From contig JAULSU010000003.1 in the NCBI GenBank assembly GCA_030512335.1, forward strand, positions 5,518,001-5,582,000: a stretch of 64,000 nt of DNA. The letters are read 5' to 3'. Position 1 is the stretch's first letter, and each line of letters starts with the position of its first letter. The translations under genes and the position numbers were made by a program. Below, in pieces: positions 52,783-64,000 of this stretch. The stretch is from Immersiella caudata. Its lineage: Eukaryota > Ascomycota > Sordariomycetes > Sordariales > Lasiosphaeriaceae. The notes under the pieces are model-generated. The model saw only the letters and a program-made list of their open reading frames with translations. It had not been told where the DNA came from and did no database searches.

Positions 52783-55700
52783 CTAAGCGGTGCTTGCAGA
52801 GGAACTGCTCCCTTCCTTCTCAACAACCTCAGCCACCTTATCCCACCAGTCGCTGTGCGCGTCCCGGTCAACACTCGACACCTTACTCATCATGTCGACC
52901 ATGTCGCGGACCTTATCCACGCACTCGGCAAGACCTAAGCTCGCCAGCTTCTCGCCGGCCGTGCTCATCGCCTTGGCCTTCTCGCTGGCAGACGCAGCAG
53001 CAAGGCGCGCGAGGATGTAGTTGCGCAGCCTGTTCAGCAGCAGCCTGAGCACCGGCTCTCGAGGCTCACTCTCTCGCTGTTTAGCTGACTCAGCGCTGGC
53101 GCCGACAAACTTCGTGACCAAGGCCCTGAGGTGAACCTTGGTGGCCGCTGGCATCGATCGCCCCGCTTCCAGCGCTGCCATGATGCCATCCACTGTAGTC
53201 TCAAGTGTCATGCCTTCTTGGGTCTCACTCTTCTCCAGCACAAACATGATGCGTTGCGCCTCGTTCTTCCAGGGGGCACGCACGTCTCGCTTTAGCAAGT
53301 TTTTGCACTGGAGAAGCACAGCGCCCGTGGTGATGATCCTCCTCGTCAGCACGCCGGCATCGACAGCTCGTTTGTGGTCAATGAGGAGCATTTCCGGTAT
53401 CCCCTCCACGGGAATGGGGGAGAGCTGTGTGAACGCGTCGACCAGCATCTGGTTGTAGATGCGGTTCGCGGTCAGCCGTGATGCCGGGTGGTTGATGCCT
53501 TCAGGGTCTCGTCGTGCGGCCTCCGCAAGGAGCTTCTGTCGCGCTGTGCGCCATGCTACCGTTGCGGCTGAAAGAGTGACTGAGCCTGATTCGACAGAGG
53601 CCGCGAAGGCCTTAGCCTCGTATTTCGGAGCCTCCTCAATCAGCCGTGGCGCAGCGAGCTGGAGGAGATAGTTTGCGTAGTCGCTGAGCATAACATAAAC
53701 AAAGTCGTTCAATGCCTCCAAACGATCCACGTAGTTGCCTTGACTCAGGTTCTCGTCTACGAGCTTCTTCACCTCGTCATCCCTGATGGGAGCGCAAAGT
53801 TTCGGAAGAAGGGAACCCATGGCCTGGAAGAACTTTTCGTAGGAAAAGCTGCCCATGGTGAACTGTCGTCGGGCGATCTCAGTGTCGAGAAGCTCGCCGA
53901 TGAACGTGTGCATGGAATTCCCCGCCTTGACGAGGCGTTGGAGCCTGTATCGGATGGTGTCCGCGACCTGAAGAAGCAAATGAAAGTGCTCTTCCTGGTG
54001 TGCCGCTTGCATCGTCGAGCGCATTCTCTGGAAGATGGGGCCGAGGATGTGCTCTTGCTGCTCATGATACAATGATGGCTCGATGCGGAACTCCTTGTTG
54101 ATGGCAAGCTCATGCACAATAACTCTGTTGTCAGGTAACAGACTCTTAGTGTTCGGCATGACAATATTGACCCTGAACGGCTGGCTCTTCTGGGGGGTCG
54201 CCGGTGGCGTTGGCGCTTGCGTTTGAGAATGTTCGTGGTCATCGGCGCCGCTGAGGACTCCCATGGCTGTCTCGGTGGTGGATTGCTCTGCGATGCGGGG
54301 TTTCGTATCGCCAACGGGCTTCTTTGCCTTCGCTTTGCGAGCAGCTCTCACAGCTTCTTCAACTAGTTGCTTGCCTTTCGCCGGGCCAGCTAGCTTCTTG
54401 ATCCTAACCAACAACAGCAGCTGGTTGTTGCGGATGCTCTCCTTATAGACCTTGTCCACTGAGCCGTCGGTGCTATCCTTGACAGATACCCAGATCGCGT
54501 CGAGCTCGACAAACTGCATGACCATGAGCTCGATCAGGGAGTTGGAGTCGCGGGCCTTCCAAGCGATGAAAGCGTTGTAGAATGTGGCATAGGTCTCCGG
54601 GAACGATTCCAGGAGCGTCGGAGGTGGCTTGTAGTTATTAAACTGCGTCAGACGTCCGAGAATGGTCTCAAAGGAGATCAAGAGGTCTCTGGCCTTGCCA
54701 ACAAGCTCTTGCGATTGTGGGTTAGCCAAGTCGTCCCGAGGGATAGGCCTAGACAAGAGAGAGTCCATCTGCTGTTCTTCCCCCTTGCCTTCCTTGTTGC
54801 TAAGGACCTGAGACGGGTGCCCCAGGATGAGGAACGCGCTCAAAAACGAGCGAACAGCCGTCATCTCCTCGACAGACCCAGCGGCGCCCTCGTTTAAACC
54901 GCACAATCGCAGTACACGGGCGGTAATGATCAAGACCTTCTCTTGCGAGAGAAGCGACGTAACCTCTTCAAAAGAAGTAGCCCTAACACAGTCCATGGAC
55001 AGCCCCAAAGCATAAAACTCGGCGACGGCCTGCCGGCGCACAGCAGACCTCCACCACCCTTGAATCCTGTGAGCAGCAGCATCCGGCCGGAGAGGGCTTG
55101 AATCACGTTCCTTGACCTCGTTAACCCTCGGCATGACCTCAACCAGAGTTGGTTTTGGCGTCCCGAGGCTTTGGCCACGTTCTCTCCCACGGCTCTTGGC
55201 GGTGTGTCGATTCCGCAGCTCCTCCCTCCTCCTCTCAGCCTCAGCGAGACGCTCCTCCATCTGGATCTTCATCTTTCGAATCTCTTGCTCCCGCTTCTCC
55301 TTCATGCTCTCTGCGACCGCCTTCGCCCGCTTCACCTCTTCGGCGCAAGCAGCGGCAATTTCGGCAAGGTTACGCTCCCGAGCCTGTGCTGCAGCTAGAG
55401 CTCTCTCTTCGCTCAGAGTTATGTCCTTAGTAGCGGCCTTCGCAAGGGCGGCACGGAGGCGAACTTTCTCGGCATGGGCGGCGCGATCGGCAAGCCGGGC
55501 CTTTCGGTCTTCAAGGATCGACGCTCGGCGGAGATGCTGGGCGACATATTTGCTTTGCGGGCCTGCGTGAAGAGCGCCGCCAGCGGAGGACCGGGAATGT
55601 GCGGAGGAGATGCTGTTACGACGGGACGAAGCGGCACTATCTTTGCGTCGTGTCTGGTTTGTCGGTCGGCTTAAGAATAGCCGTGCTGCAATGTGTGGGG

Positions 55701-55875
55701 GCGGGGTGTAAATCTTGGCCCCTTCGTCGCCATCGCCATCGACGAGCTCAACTTCTTCGTCGGCGGAGGGCATAGAGATGTCGACTTCGGGGTCGACTGC
55801 GCCTGGGGAGGCGAGGCCAACAGATTCCTCGAGGTTCCGAGAGGGCTCGGTCAGGTCGAGGGACGGTCGCCGCAT
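52783..55875 (-). CDS. TCP11/SOK1-family protein
   Basis: Single exon, 1030 aa. The N-terminus is acidic then basic and low-complexity. Residues about 130-245 form a long Lys/Arg/Glu/Ala helix (AEKVRLRAALAKAATKD; RRREELRNRHTAKSRGRER), probably coiled coil. The TCP11 domain fills roughly 550-950, with YVDRLEALNDFVYVMLSDY, APRLIEEAPKYEAKAF and HPASRLTANRIYNQML. S. cerevisiae Sok1 and mammalian TCP11 act with cAMP/PKA signalling; the same role here is inference from the family. Length is typical. Confidence 0.93.
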   Translation of the reverse strand: MRRPSLDLTEPSRNLEESVGLASPGAVDPEVDISMPSADEEVELVDGDGDEGAKIYTPPPHIAARLFLSRPTNQTRRKDSAASSRRNSISSAHSRSSAGGALHAGPQSKYVAQHLRRASILEDRKARLADRAAHAEKVRLRAALAKAATKDITLSEERALAAAQARERNLAEIAAACAEEVKRAKAVAESMKEKREQEIRKMKIQMEERLAEAERRREELRNRHTAKSRGRERGQSLGTPKPTLVEVMPRVNEVKERDSSPLRPDAAAHRIQGWWRSAVRRQAVAEFYALGLSMDCVRATSFEEVTSLLSQEKVLIITARVLRLCGLNEGAAGSVEEMTAVRSFLSAFLILGHPSQVLSNKEGKGEEQQMDSLLSRPIPRDDLANPQSQELVGKARDLLISFETILGRLTQFNNYKPPPTLLESFPETYATFYNAFIAWKARDSNSLIELMVMQFVELDAIWVSVKDSTDGSVDKVYKESIRNNQLLLLVRIKKLAGPAKGKQLVEEAVRAARKAKAKKPVGDTKPRIAEQSTTETAMGVLSGADDHEHSQTQAPTPPATPQKSQPFRVNIVMPNTKSLLPDNRVIVHELAINKEFRIEPSLYHEQQEHILGPIFQRMRSTMQAAHQEEHFHLLLQVADTIRYRLQRLVKAGNSMHTFIGELLDTEIARRQFTMGSFSYEKFFQAMGSLLPKLCAPIRDDEVKKLVDENLSQGNYVDRLEALNDFVYVMLSDYANYLLQLAAPRLIEEAPKYEAKAFAASVESGSVTLSAATVAWRTARQKLLAEAARRDPEGINHPASRLTANRIYNQMLVDAFTQLSPIPVEGIPEMLLIDHKRAVDAGVLTRRIITTGAVLLQCKNLLKRDVRAPWKNEAQRIMFVLEKSETQEGMTLETTVDGIMAALEAGRSMPAATKVHLRALVTKFVGASAESAKQRESEPREPVLRLLLNRLRNYILARLAAASASEKAKAMSTAGEKLASLGLAECVDKVRDMVDMMSKVSSVDRDAHSDWWDKVAEVVEKEGSSSSASTA

Positions 55876-57134
55876 GACGCACGATCGGATGTGTTTGTTT
55901 ACGTATTTGTTGGGGCAAAGTAGGCGGTACAGATGCTATCGCGGATCGATAAAAACTTGTAATTCGTAATGAAGGACATGCGACAGGCGCGATCAGCTTC
56001 CAGACGTGAAACAACCTCGAGCGCGGTTGCTAAGGGGGAGGTTCGAGCGTCGCGTTGGGATCGAGATTTGAGGGGGAGGCGGGCGGGTCGCGCGAAGACG
56101 GCGCTGGGGCCTAAAAGTCGGTCCTGACAAAGAAACAAAGGTGCACCACGCGGCGGCGAACACGCAGCCGGCAGGCGAAGGAGAAATGAATGCGGCTTGA
56201 AGTGGTGGGATGCAGAGAAGAGAAGGGAGAGGCCGAAGAAGAAACCCGCCTGCAGCAGCCGCTCAATCGCAATCCACTGGCGTGCTGACACAAACACGCA
56301 GAATGATGCGACCCGATGGAAGGCTGGGGAAACCTGGAAATCTTGATGACGAAGAACAGTTTCGCCAATGGCAGCCCCCAGCCCAGCTCTCCACCTTCCA
56401 GCAAACAGCCCTAACATTTTCTGGAGGGTGGGCACCTGCAAAATGTTAGTGTCCCACAATAAACCCGTAAGAGGGGCAGTTTCGATTTCAGAAATAGACT
56501 GGCCAATCAGCCATGCTTTCGACATCGTCGACCAAGCAGGAGCTTAGATGATCCAGCAACGCTCTGCATCTCAGTTATCTCAGTTAAGTAGAGGCTTCTT
56601 CTCCAACATGCGTTCCGGGGGCGCGATATCTCGCAGGCCGTGCTTACCGCCAAGGATAGCGCCAATAGGTCTTTCTTCAGCATGATGCCGCACTCCCAGC
56701 GCCCACTGTCCGACCCCTCGTGACGCAAACGAAGGCTTCGACTCGACAAATAGCCCAAGCTCCAGCTCCACCACAGCTCATGTTCCGTCATGCACAGCAT
56801 TGGAGCCTGTCTCACTGCTCTAGCTTCATTTGCATCGACGAGCGTTTTCTGCATGTCACCACTGCATGCCACTTGGCCATTTCCCGTGCTACAAAAGCCG
56901 CATGTCAAATCGCGGAGATCTAGAAACGACGGAAGCCAGGGCCTGTATCCGGCCAGGAGCATGACCCTCCGACCGCTTCGGGCGGAACTGCCAGAATGCG
57001 ACGAATAGGGCCTACTTAACTCTCCCCCTCAATGCGCATTCGTCAGTTCGATCACATATTCATCGAGTCCACTGCCAGAAAAGTTGCTCACTCGACACCG
57101 CCCATCCAACATCACACACGGTGAACTTACCAAA
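55876..57134. promoter_or_regulatory. divergent promoter region, TCP11 / UPF0303 genes
   Basis: 1.26 kb between divergent starts. No supported gene; small overlapping frames on both strands have no recognisable content. No repeat or RNA gene seen. Confidence 0.45.
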
Positions 57135-57789
57135 ATGGCCAACGCCTCACAGAAGGTCTGGTTCCGGCGCTCCGGAGACGGCCCGGCCCCCATGCAGGAT
57201 GACTCTCTAACTCCAATTCCTCCTCCCACAACCGACGTGTGTTCCTGACCCCCAACCACGTGCCCCCCTCTTCTTACTGACGGGTGGTTGCCGTTTATAG
57301 CTTGAGGCGCTGAAGACGGACGGCGATTCGTTCACCCTCAACTCGTTCACCGTCGATGATGCTTGGGATCTCGGCCACCTCCTCCATGCCCGTCTCAAGC
57401 CTTTCGCTGCGCGCGGACAATCAACGCTCATCTCCATCTCTCTCACAAACAGCGACCAAGTGGTATTTCAATGCGTCACCGGTCCGGGAATCACGCCTGA
57501 CCACGAGACGTGGGTGCGGAGGAAGCGGAACGTTGTGCTTCGCTGGGCTCGCAGCACCTGGGCTATGTCCCTCGAATTCAAGCACAACGAGCAGCAGTTC
57601 AAGCAAGTGTTCCAGCTCAGCGAAGAGCAAGCCAACCAGTATGCCATCCATGGCGGCGCTATCCCGATTCGCGTCCGTGGAGTCGAAGGCATCGTCGCCG
57701 TTGTCATTGTCTCTGGCTTGGCGCAGCAAGAGGACCACGGCGTGATCGTCGATGTTATCAAACAGAACTGGGAGGAGCGGGATGAATAA
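57135..57789 (+). CDS. UPF0303/HbpS-like (DUF336) protein
   Basis: Exons 57135-57236 and 57301-57789 (intron 57237-57300, phase 0) give 196 aa. The second exon is a complete HbpS/GlcG-like domain: FTVDDAWDLGHLLHARLKPF at the start, then YAIHGGAIPIRVRGVEGIV and VSGLAQQEDHGVIVDVIK. These segments fit the UPF0303 subgroup. The family includes heme-binding or heme-degrading and stress proteins in bacteria. The function here is unknown, probably cytosolic or mitochondrial. Confidence 0.88.
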
Positions 57790-59629
57790 CTACTCACCGG
57801 AGCGAATGGCGTCCCTATGAACCTCTCGGTTCCCCCGCTTCCAACTTCCCGAAGAGAGAATTCAAGCTGATTGTTCTCTTTTCATGCCTAAGTCCCAGCT
57901 GTCACTACCGATCTCGACCAAAGCTGGGCTAAAACAGAATCACTTTTTCCAGACTACGAAGCGAACTACTACCTTGATTGCTTATAGCAGGTCTCAATCC
58001 CGCCATCCGGGAATTTCTCCTGCGGCAGCATCTCGCCGGTCATTGCAGCCCCCGAATGACCGCCCTTGCGTCCTTGTTCCCCGGGCTTGGTAGCGCCACA
58101 GTTTGGATAAAGTCGATAACGACATCCAGCAACCCTCGCCTAGCTTTTTGCAAAGAGCTCATTGGCGCGGACTAGAGACCACAGCTGTTGATCTGCCAAA
58201 TATACGTCCTGACAGGTCTGCACAATTGCCCCTGACGATGCTAGTGCGGGATGAAGGCATAGCGGGAAACTAAGTTACACCACAACCTTGAGATGGATGC
58301 GATCTCTCATAGGCCAGAGGTTTGAGGCTCTCTCTTCCCAGGCAGCACAGACAGTGGGCGGTTTCAAGACTTCGGTAACGATGGCGCAGTCAAGCCTCCG
58401 ACGTCTCTGGATCCCTCAAGGGTACCGCCAGTGTCGCGCTGTGGGTTCGCCTTATTCCCGAACACGATGGAGGAGGTGTGGTCCTTTTGTGTTGTTTACC
58501 TCGAGCATCTCCGCGCTCAGGAGGCAATTGCGTCCGCGGAGTTGGGGGATCGGCAAACGAGTGCCGTTTGTCGCGCCACGCTCCAAAAACGGGCTTCCAA
58601 GTGTTGGCATGTCAATGCGAGGGAGAGCAAACTTTCCGTATGTGTGCCGCTATTCCCGCGGTCAGCGTGGTACAGATCGACCGCCTTCCTGTTTGCTGTC
58701 GCCCAGCAATTGGCAATCTAGCCCCTACAAGAAAGGGAGCTCGGCCCGCCCCACCTGACAAGAGCAGAGCGCCGCAAAATTGCGGCAAACCGAAAGCGAA
58801 AGGGCCAAAACTATCGGGGCGAATGACCCCGGGCCCCATGCCGAGCCCGCTGGACTGGCTTGATGCAAGTGTTCGGCCGTCTTGGTGTTCTTGGGGGGCG
58901 TTTGGGGGGTCTGGGCCCTGTTCTGGGCGCAGTGACAGTAGCACTGCATTCCCCCCGCCCGCGCCCCAAAACGCCGCTGGCCGAGGCCCGCCGCACCCGT
59001 ACGGGCTTTTGGTGCTGTCAGCGCAAACTGGAGCCAAGCCTGGAACTCGTCACCGCCAAGGGAGGGCATCGACGACGCTGCGACTGGCAAGACGCGATTT
59101 CGCTCAGCCAAGCCCGGTGCCAAGGCCACCCAAGAGCCTTGGGATATGCCAACATTTGAAGCCAAGGCTCGGCGCGGCGAACCGTGGCCAGCGCCTGGAA
59201 CATGAATGCGGATTTTAATAAAACGGGCTGCGACACCGCGCATTTTCCCTCAAAGTCTGATCCTCGTTCCATCTTTCCCCCATCCCCAACTTTTTCGTTG
59301 TTTACGTCAGCTGCACGCACTTCCGCAACCGCACCGCTGCGGCGACAACACCAATTGGCGACAGACCCCCTCGCATTTTGGGGCTGCCGTAAAAAAAGAG
59401 AGACAACAAAACAAAACATCACCAAAAAAGCCAATTTTTGTTTTTGTCTTCAAATGGAAGGGATCGGCGGGACGTAGGCGGCAATCCGGGCAGGATTTGG
59501 AAATTGCCACCTTTTTTTGCATTCTGAGTGTGAGGGAGGACCCCTATTTCGGCACTCCGGCTGCGAACCGAGGAACGCGCAAACGCGTGAGAGAGTGGGA
59601 AACGGGTGTGGCACTGAGACAGGCTGGAA
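57790..59629. other. 1.84-kb intergenic region
   Basis: No gene I can support. It is GC-rich in the middle (about 58740-59160) with overlapping chance frames, and AT-richer towards 59400 (A-runs near 59390-59430). It is the likely promoter of the four-TM gene. Confidence 0.45.
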
Positions 59630-60736
59630 ATGCATGAGAAGCAGCACCGCACGACGGACGTGGTTTTGGACGTGAGGGTTGAGATTCGCAACCACAACAA
59701 CCACAATCACAGCGAGCATCACCACGGGCGCAGCAAATCACACTCAGACGACTACCCGCAGCAAGGGGGCCAGGGGGCCACATCACTGCATGTGACTGCG
59801 ATGGAGCCAAGGGAGGCTGGCCTGGATTATGACGAGGGAGGGGCTAGTCGGTACAGTCGGGACTACGGAGACGAGGGGCATTATGATGACCAGCGGCAGA
59901 CGCGGCAGAGGCAGAAGTGGAAGACGGCACGCACGATAGTCGGGGCGTTTTCACTGGTGCTGTCGCTGGCGCTGTTGGGGCTGGGGGTCAAGATGTCAGT
60001 GGCGTATGATGAGGTGCATCTGATTCACGTGTCGGTGGCCTTCATCGGGTTCACAGTGAGTCTTTCAAACCCTGAATTAAGCTTCATGACGAGATAACTG
60101 ATATCTGAAACAGGCCGCTACTTCTATCGCCTGGCAGACGTTTGAGTTCATCGCCCGCTGCCTACGCCGTGATGGCCGCGGCATCTATCCAGGTGCCCAC
60201 GTCGGCGTGCACATCTGCCTCGTACTGGCCTGCGTGGCCACAACGGGGTACGTGTGCTTCTGGGTCTCGCAAGGCGAGCCCTGGAAGTTTGTCGAAGTGC
60301 ACGGCCAGCAGACGGCGTACTCCCCGCTCTACCACATCGGCATCGTCGTGGTCATCATCACCGCGATGCTAATGTAAGCGCTCCCTCCCGTCTTTCCTGT
60401 CAAGAACGAGCACTAATTTCCTACAGGCTGGTCCACTTCATCCTTTCCATCCTCGCCTGCCAAGTCATCCGCAGAAAAGAGGACCACGAGCCATCCATCC
60501 CCGTGGTCCGCGTGCGCTACGACGGTGTTGGTCCCGACGGGACGGCCCGTCCGCTGAGTTACCGCGTCACAGAGGTAATTAGCCTCCCGCCGTACAACGG
60601 CCGGCACGACCTGGATGATGCGGCACGTCGCATCTCCATGGCGAGGGGTCACGTGCGAGGAGCAGATGAGATATCGAGTTCTACGAATGGAACGGCTTCC
60701 CCAAGGACGCCAGAGAAGTCGGATAGGTCAGGGTAG
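59630..60736 (+). CDS. four-TM membrane protein of unknown function
   Basis: Exons 59630-60055, 60114-60373 and 60427-60736 give 331 aa with consistent phases. A hydrophilic His/Asp-rich N-terminus of about 100 residues is followed by four TM helices: TIVGAFSLVLSLALLGLGV, LIHVSVAFIGFTAATSIAW, VGVHICLVLACVATTGYVC, and IGIVVVIITAMLMLVHFILS. A cytosolic C-terminal tail (about 80 residues) follows. The arrangement is MARVEL-like but the domain is not clearly recognised. It probably sits in a cell or organelle membrane. Confidence 0.8.
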
Positions 60737-61211
60737 GTAATCGTAGGACATTACCTTGCACCTTGGCCTTTAATTTGTATGGAATGGCATGATTTGCTTG
60801 GGCGCCTGGGTCACGTTGTCACCTGAGGCAGACAAGTAGAGACGGACTGGTTGGAATGGATCATTTGCCGTGATTGCCTGCTGCTGCGCTTGCTATGAGC
60901 AAGCAGAGGGTCACCGGGTCAGCATGGAGTTGGGGATCATGATATCAAAGCGCATTATTTGTTTTTGTTTTGATTTGGGAAAACCATACATTGTCACATT
61001 TGTACACGGTCAATTCTACTTGTGAACATTGATTGAAACTGATGGATCGGGCTGTCTATGAGAATGACGACGATCGTGACAGTGTTTTGGCGAATGGAAA
61101 ATAATTGAACGAAGACAGCAGAAGATCTTACTCTCCGTTGGGCTGACAATCACCCCTATTCCTCGCCCTCCCGAAGACGATCAATAAATACCCTCGGTCC
61201 CCGCGGCACAA
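60737..61211. other. convergent 3' intergenic
   Basis: 475 bases between the four-TM gene and the facing ECM4-type pseudogene. T-rich near 60955-60975. Nothing else recognised. Confidence 0.4.
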
Positions 61212-62190
61212 TCACCGCCCCTGGTTGTTAAACACCACAAACCGCCTCCCGAGAACATACCCAATCGCATAATTTGCAAAGTTTGGTGCCGTCGTCTTGT
61301 AAAACGCACCTATTGTCAGACTGGAACGGTCATTTTCATTACTTCCGTCCCAGTACAACTGACGGAGCCATAGGTACATGGCTGGGTAGTCGTGCCGGAT
61401 GGACTTGAGGTTGCATTGGAAGATCGGATGATACACCACGTCAAACCGGACAAGGGTCGTGTACAGTCGCACATCCGCCTCCGTGATGTGGTCGCCAAGG
61501 AGATGCCTTCTTCTGTCGGAGGAGAGGAGTTGCTCGACCCGATCCAGGGCAATGAAGAGTGGGTAGAGGCGGGAGTCGTAGGACTCTTGGGTGGGGGCGA
61601 AGCCAACGTGGTAGGCGCCGTCGTTGATGAGTTCGTAGGTCGTCGAAGGCGGAGGTGAGGATGTGGATGATTTCGGAGCTTTCGTTGATGACGATGGGGT
61701 GTGTCTGTTTGTCCCACAGGAGGGGAACCGTTACACTGCCGGGGAAATTGGGGTCGGCTTTCAGGTAGAGCTCTCGGAGGAGCTTGAATCCGTACAGAGG
61801 ATCTGCTGGATGGGATCCGTCTTCACCGCTGAAGTACCAGCCTTCGGGGCCTAGGTGGTGGTGAACTTGGTAGAGATCGACGATTTCCTCGACGCCCTTG
61901 AGAACACGGACAGTCATGGTTCGATGTGCCTTGGTTTTGTCAGTAAATCGTGGCTGAACTATAAGACAGCAGCCAACATGTGAAGTTACCCATGGGCTAG
62001 TCGGGGAGACTTACAGAGCATATCGCCCCTTTTCAGCTGGGAATCGCGCGTTTGGGTCGGGAGAGACGACGTCTCGAAACGGACTCGACAGTCGATTGAA
62101 ATGTCCGTCTTTGTGATACGACTGGCGTACGTGTTAGCAATGTGACACAAATCATTGGTCAATAATAGTAAACTTGCCGCGGCAGCCATT
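61212..62190 (-). pseudogene. ECM4: ECM4/Omega-class glutathione transferase pseudogene
   Basis: The minus strand reads FNRLSSPFRDVVSPDPNARFPAEKGRYAL, then an in-frame TAA (62013-62011), then VSPTSPW. After an intron (61930-61989) come AHRTMTVRVLKGVEEIV, PLYGFKLLRELYLKADPN and VINESSEIIHILTSAFDD. The family should read Y-V-S-Y-A-C-P-W at the stop, so the tyrosine codon is replaced by TAA and the catalytic Cys by Ser. After the AFDD segment about 30 expected residues are missing and the frame shifts. The C-terminal half (NDGAYHVGFAPTQESY; DHITEADVRLYTTLVRFD) is then readable to 61212. This is a glutathionyl-hydroquinone reductase-type relic with three lesions. Confidence 0.72.
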
Positions 62191-62973
62191 TTCAGGAGAT
62201 TGTTAGTAGATCACTACGTAGGGTCTTCAAGCGGGCAGCATTGGGGGGGAGATGCCGAAGATAGTGAAAATAGGGATCACACTGATATGCCATAATATGT
62301 ATTCAAGAAGCCCTATTCAGCCCGTCTGCGTATAAAAGTGTGTAGTTCTCATATCGCCGGTCAAAAAACTTTGGCTTCGCAAAAAGTTGCCTGGTGAGTC
62401 CATTCTGACAGATCATGACTGCCAGCCAAGGGCCGACGTGTATTGTGGGATCAGAGCACAAGACCGTGCGTTGTCGACATCAGAGGGTATTTGTTCCCAA
62501 AATGGCCGGAGCTCGGTAATCAAATCCCCAAAGTCGCCGGATATCCGTGGTGCCTGGATGGGGAAGACTCTTGAAGTGGTTGTTTTGTTCCCGCTTTGTC
62601 GTTTATGAGCTGCGGGCTGAGAGGCGGGAGTCAAGTGTCGGTGGGAGGGGTGACTTCGGTTCTTCTAGAATTTTCTGAATCGTGCTCGTACGGCGGGCCC
62701 ATCTGAGGAATGGCAAAAACCCAACAGGCCATGTTGATCATTAAATTGCTCGAAGCTGAGTGGCATCGTAGCTGGGATGGATGCCTTGTGCTGCGGGCTG
62801 TTGACTTACCCCAATTGGCGCCCTGCAGCTGAGCCGCAGCCCCCACAACCCCGCAGCGGCAGGGCACCCCGCATCATCTGTGGCCTTGCATTCAGCGTTG
62901 ACAGGCGAAATTTTTTCCTGTCGCAAAGCAACACCAAACTGCCATCGTCACTGCGGCTCGCGATTTTCCGAAA
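62191..62973. promoter_or_regulatory. divergent intergenic region, TRM6 promoter
   Basis: 783 bases between the ECM4-type relic and the TRM6 start. No gene seen. It must include the TRM6 promoter; no specific motif is claimed. Confidence 0.4.
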
Positions 62974-64000
62974 ATGCACTCGGTGGTTCGCCCCAACTCG
63001 TGGGTGGTCATAAAGCTCCCATCAGGTGTCACAAAAGTTCTCTCCATCGCCCCTAACACGTAGGTCTGCCCGCCTCGTGACGCGACGGGGCTGCCACTGA
63101 CTGACAGTCGGTCGCTAGAACGATATCGCTCGGGAAATACGGTTCATTCCCTGCCAACCTGATCCTTGGGCGACCATACCATGTTACGTACGAAATTCAA
63201 GACAAGCGACCGGATGAGAACTTTTCGCGCCTCCGAATAGTCCCTGCGTCCGAGCTCTACGAGGAGGTCTTTGCTGAGGAAGAGGCAGCAGGCTGCTCGA
63301 CACTAAATCCCGAGACCGTCGCGCCGGCCGCCGATGCCGCAGAAATCACCCTGGTTGATGACGAGAGCGGTGAAGTTGTAACGCGATCGACTCAGGAGCT
63401 CATCGAGACCGCGAGGCAGACCCTGACGCAAGATGAGATCGAGGAGCTGAAGCGGGAGGGCAACAATGCAGGGAAAGATGTTATCGCCAAGCTTCTCGAG
63501 TCGCATACCGCGCTGGGCCAAAAGACCAGCTTCAGTCTCGCCAAGTACAAGCTCTTGAAGCAAAAGAAGTACATTCGAAGGTTCCAGATCTTGCCGATGG
63601 ACGCGGCGACGCTGGCGCACTGGCAGCTGGAGGAAAGGGAGTCGAGTAAGATCATGGAGATGCGGGCTGAGATGCTGGCGCTGGTCGGCTGCTGGGGGAA
63701 TGTGCACTACGGAGGTGAGGATGTTTTCCTCGAGGATCCGAAGGCACGGTCAGAGCAGGGCGCGGCGGCGTTGGCCGAAATACAGCCTGATCTGTTGAAG
63801 GGCAGGTGGCTTGTTGTGGACGACACGGGTGGCCTTTTGGTCGCGGCGATGGCTGAGCAAATGGGTATCCTCAACTCCGAGGACGAAGAAGGCGGCGAAC
63901 TTAAGATCGGAGACGCCCCGGAGGGACCTGACATCACGGAGTCAGCACCCGCGGAGGAGAAGCAGGACGCCGACACCGAGATGGCAGATGCCGCTGAGGG
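62974..64000 (+). CDS. TRM6: tRNA m1A58 methyltransferase non-catalytic subunit TRM6, 3' partial
   Basis: Exon 1 is 62974-63059. After an intron 63060-63118 (phase 2), exon 2 runs from 63119 off the right edge, open for about 294 codons. The start reads WVVIKLPSGVTKVLSIAPNTTISLGKYGSFPANLILGRPYH, matching TRM6/GCD10. The middle (LIETARQTLTQDEIEELK; LLESHTALGQKTSFSLAKYK; IRRFQILPMDAATLAHW) is also characteristic. TRM6 binds the catalytic TRM61 and modifies A58 of nuclear tRNAs. The C-terminus is outside the window. The acidic stretch at the end (EDEEGGELK and after) looks like a low-complexity insert. Confidence 0.9.

Overview
The window is filamentous-fungal nuclear DNA (Ascomycota, Pezizomycotina; probably Sordariomycetes, and the order is a guess). 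The signs are short 48-140 bp GT..AG introns, C-ending codons in the intact genes, a CBM1-esterase fusion, a SAT4/rhodopsin-type membrane protein, a DUF1479 protein, large fungal lineage-specific families (F-box-like, HNH-type) and premature stops that look like C-to-T mutation. There are no operons, rRNA genes, convincing tRNAs or intact transposons.

Layout. (a) 1-6.7 kb: a compact catabolic-looking group, with a metallo-beta-lactamase-fold hydrolase (5'-truncated by the window edge), a Baeyer-Villiger monooxygenase, an HSL-type esterase and a short-chain dehydrogenase. (b) 7-11.6 kb: a small secreted ORF, a pepsin-like protein that has lost a catalytic Asp, and gene relics around a G22 tract. 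(c) 11.6-17.3 kb: a CBM1/CE1 esterase, then a divergent pair of a 4-coumarate:CoA-ligase-like enzyme and a zinc alcohol dehydrogenase. (d) 17.4-19.9 kb: a broken hypothetical gene, an HNH-nuclease relic, a C18 tract and a small cysteine-containing secreted protein. (e) 21.9-26.5 kb: an RS/HE-repeat protein, a secreted Ser/Thr-rich protein ending in RDEL, and an ankyrin protein. (f) 26.8-37.7 kb: two decayed copies of one F-box-like family on opposite strands. Between them lie an intact coiled-coil protein, a SAT4-type membrane protein, a kelch pseudogene and a small membrane protein. (g) 37.7-42.6 kb: a gene-poor interval with a C24 tract. (h) 42.6-64 kb: mostly conserved genes, namely DUF1479, a multi-pass membrane protein, an M1 aminopeptidase, TCP11/SOK1, UPF0303/HbpS-like, a four-TM protein, a broken ECM4-type glutathione transferase, and the 5' part of TRM6 running off the right edge.

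How they may work together. Genes (a) fit ketone to lactone/ester (BVMO), to hydroxy-acid (lactonase/esterase), to oxidised acid (SDR). The CoA ligase and alcohol dehydrogenase 7-10 kb away could continue the route, but that is inference. The other intact genes look like ordinary cellular functions. The most notable features are the enzyme group, several decayed members of expanded families with specific lesions, a non-catalytic pepsin fold, and possible alternative protein forms of the M1 aminopeptidase.
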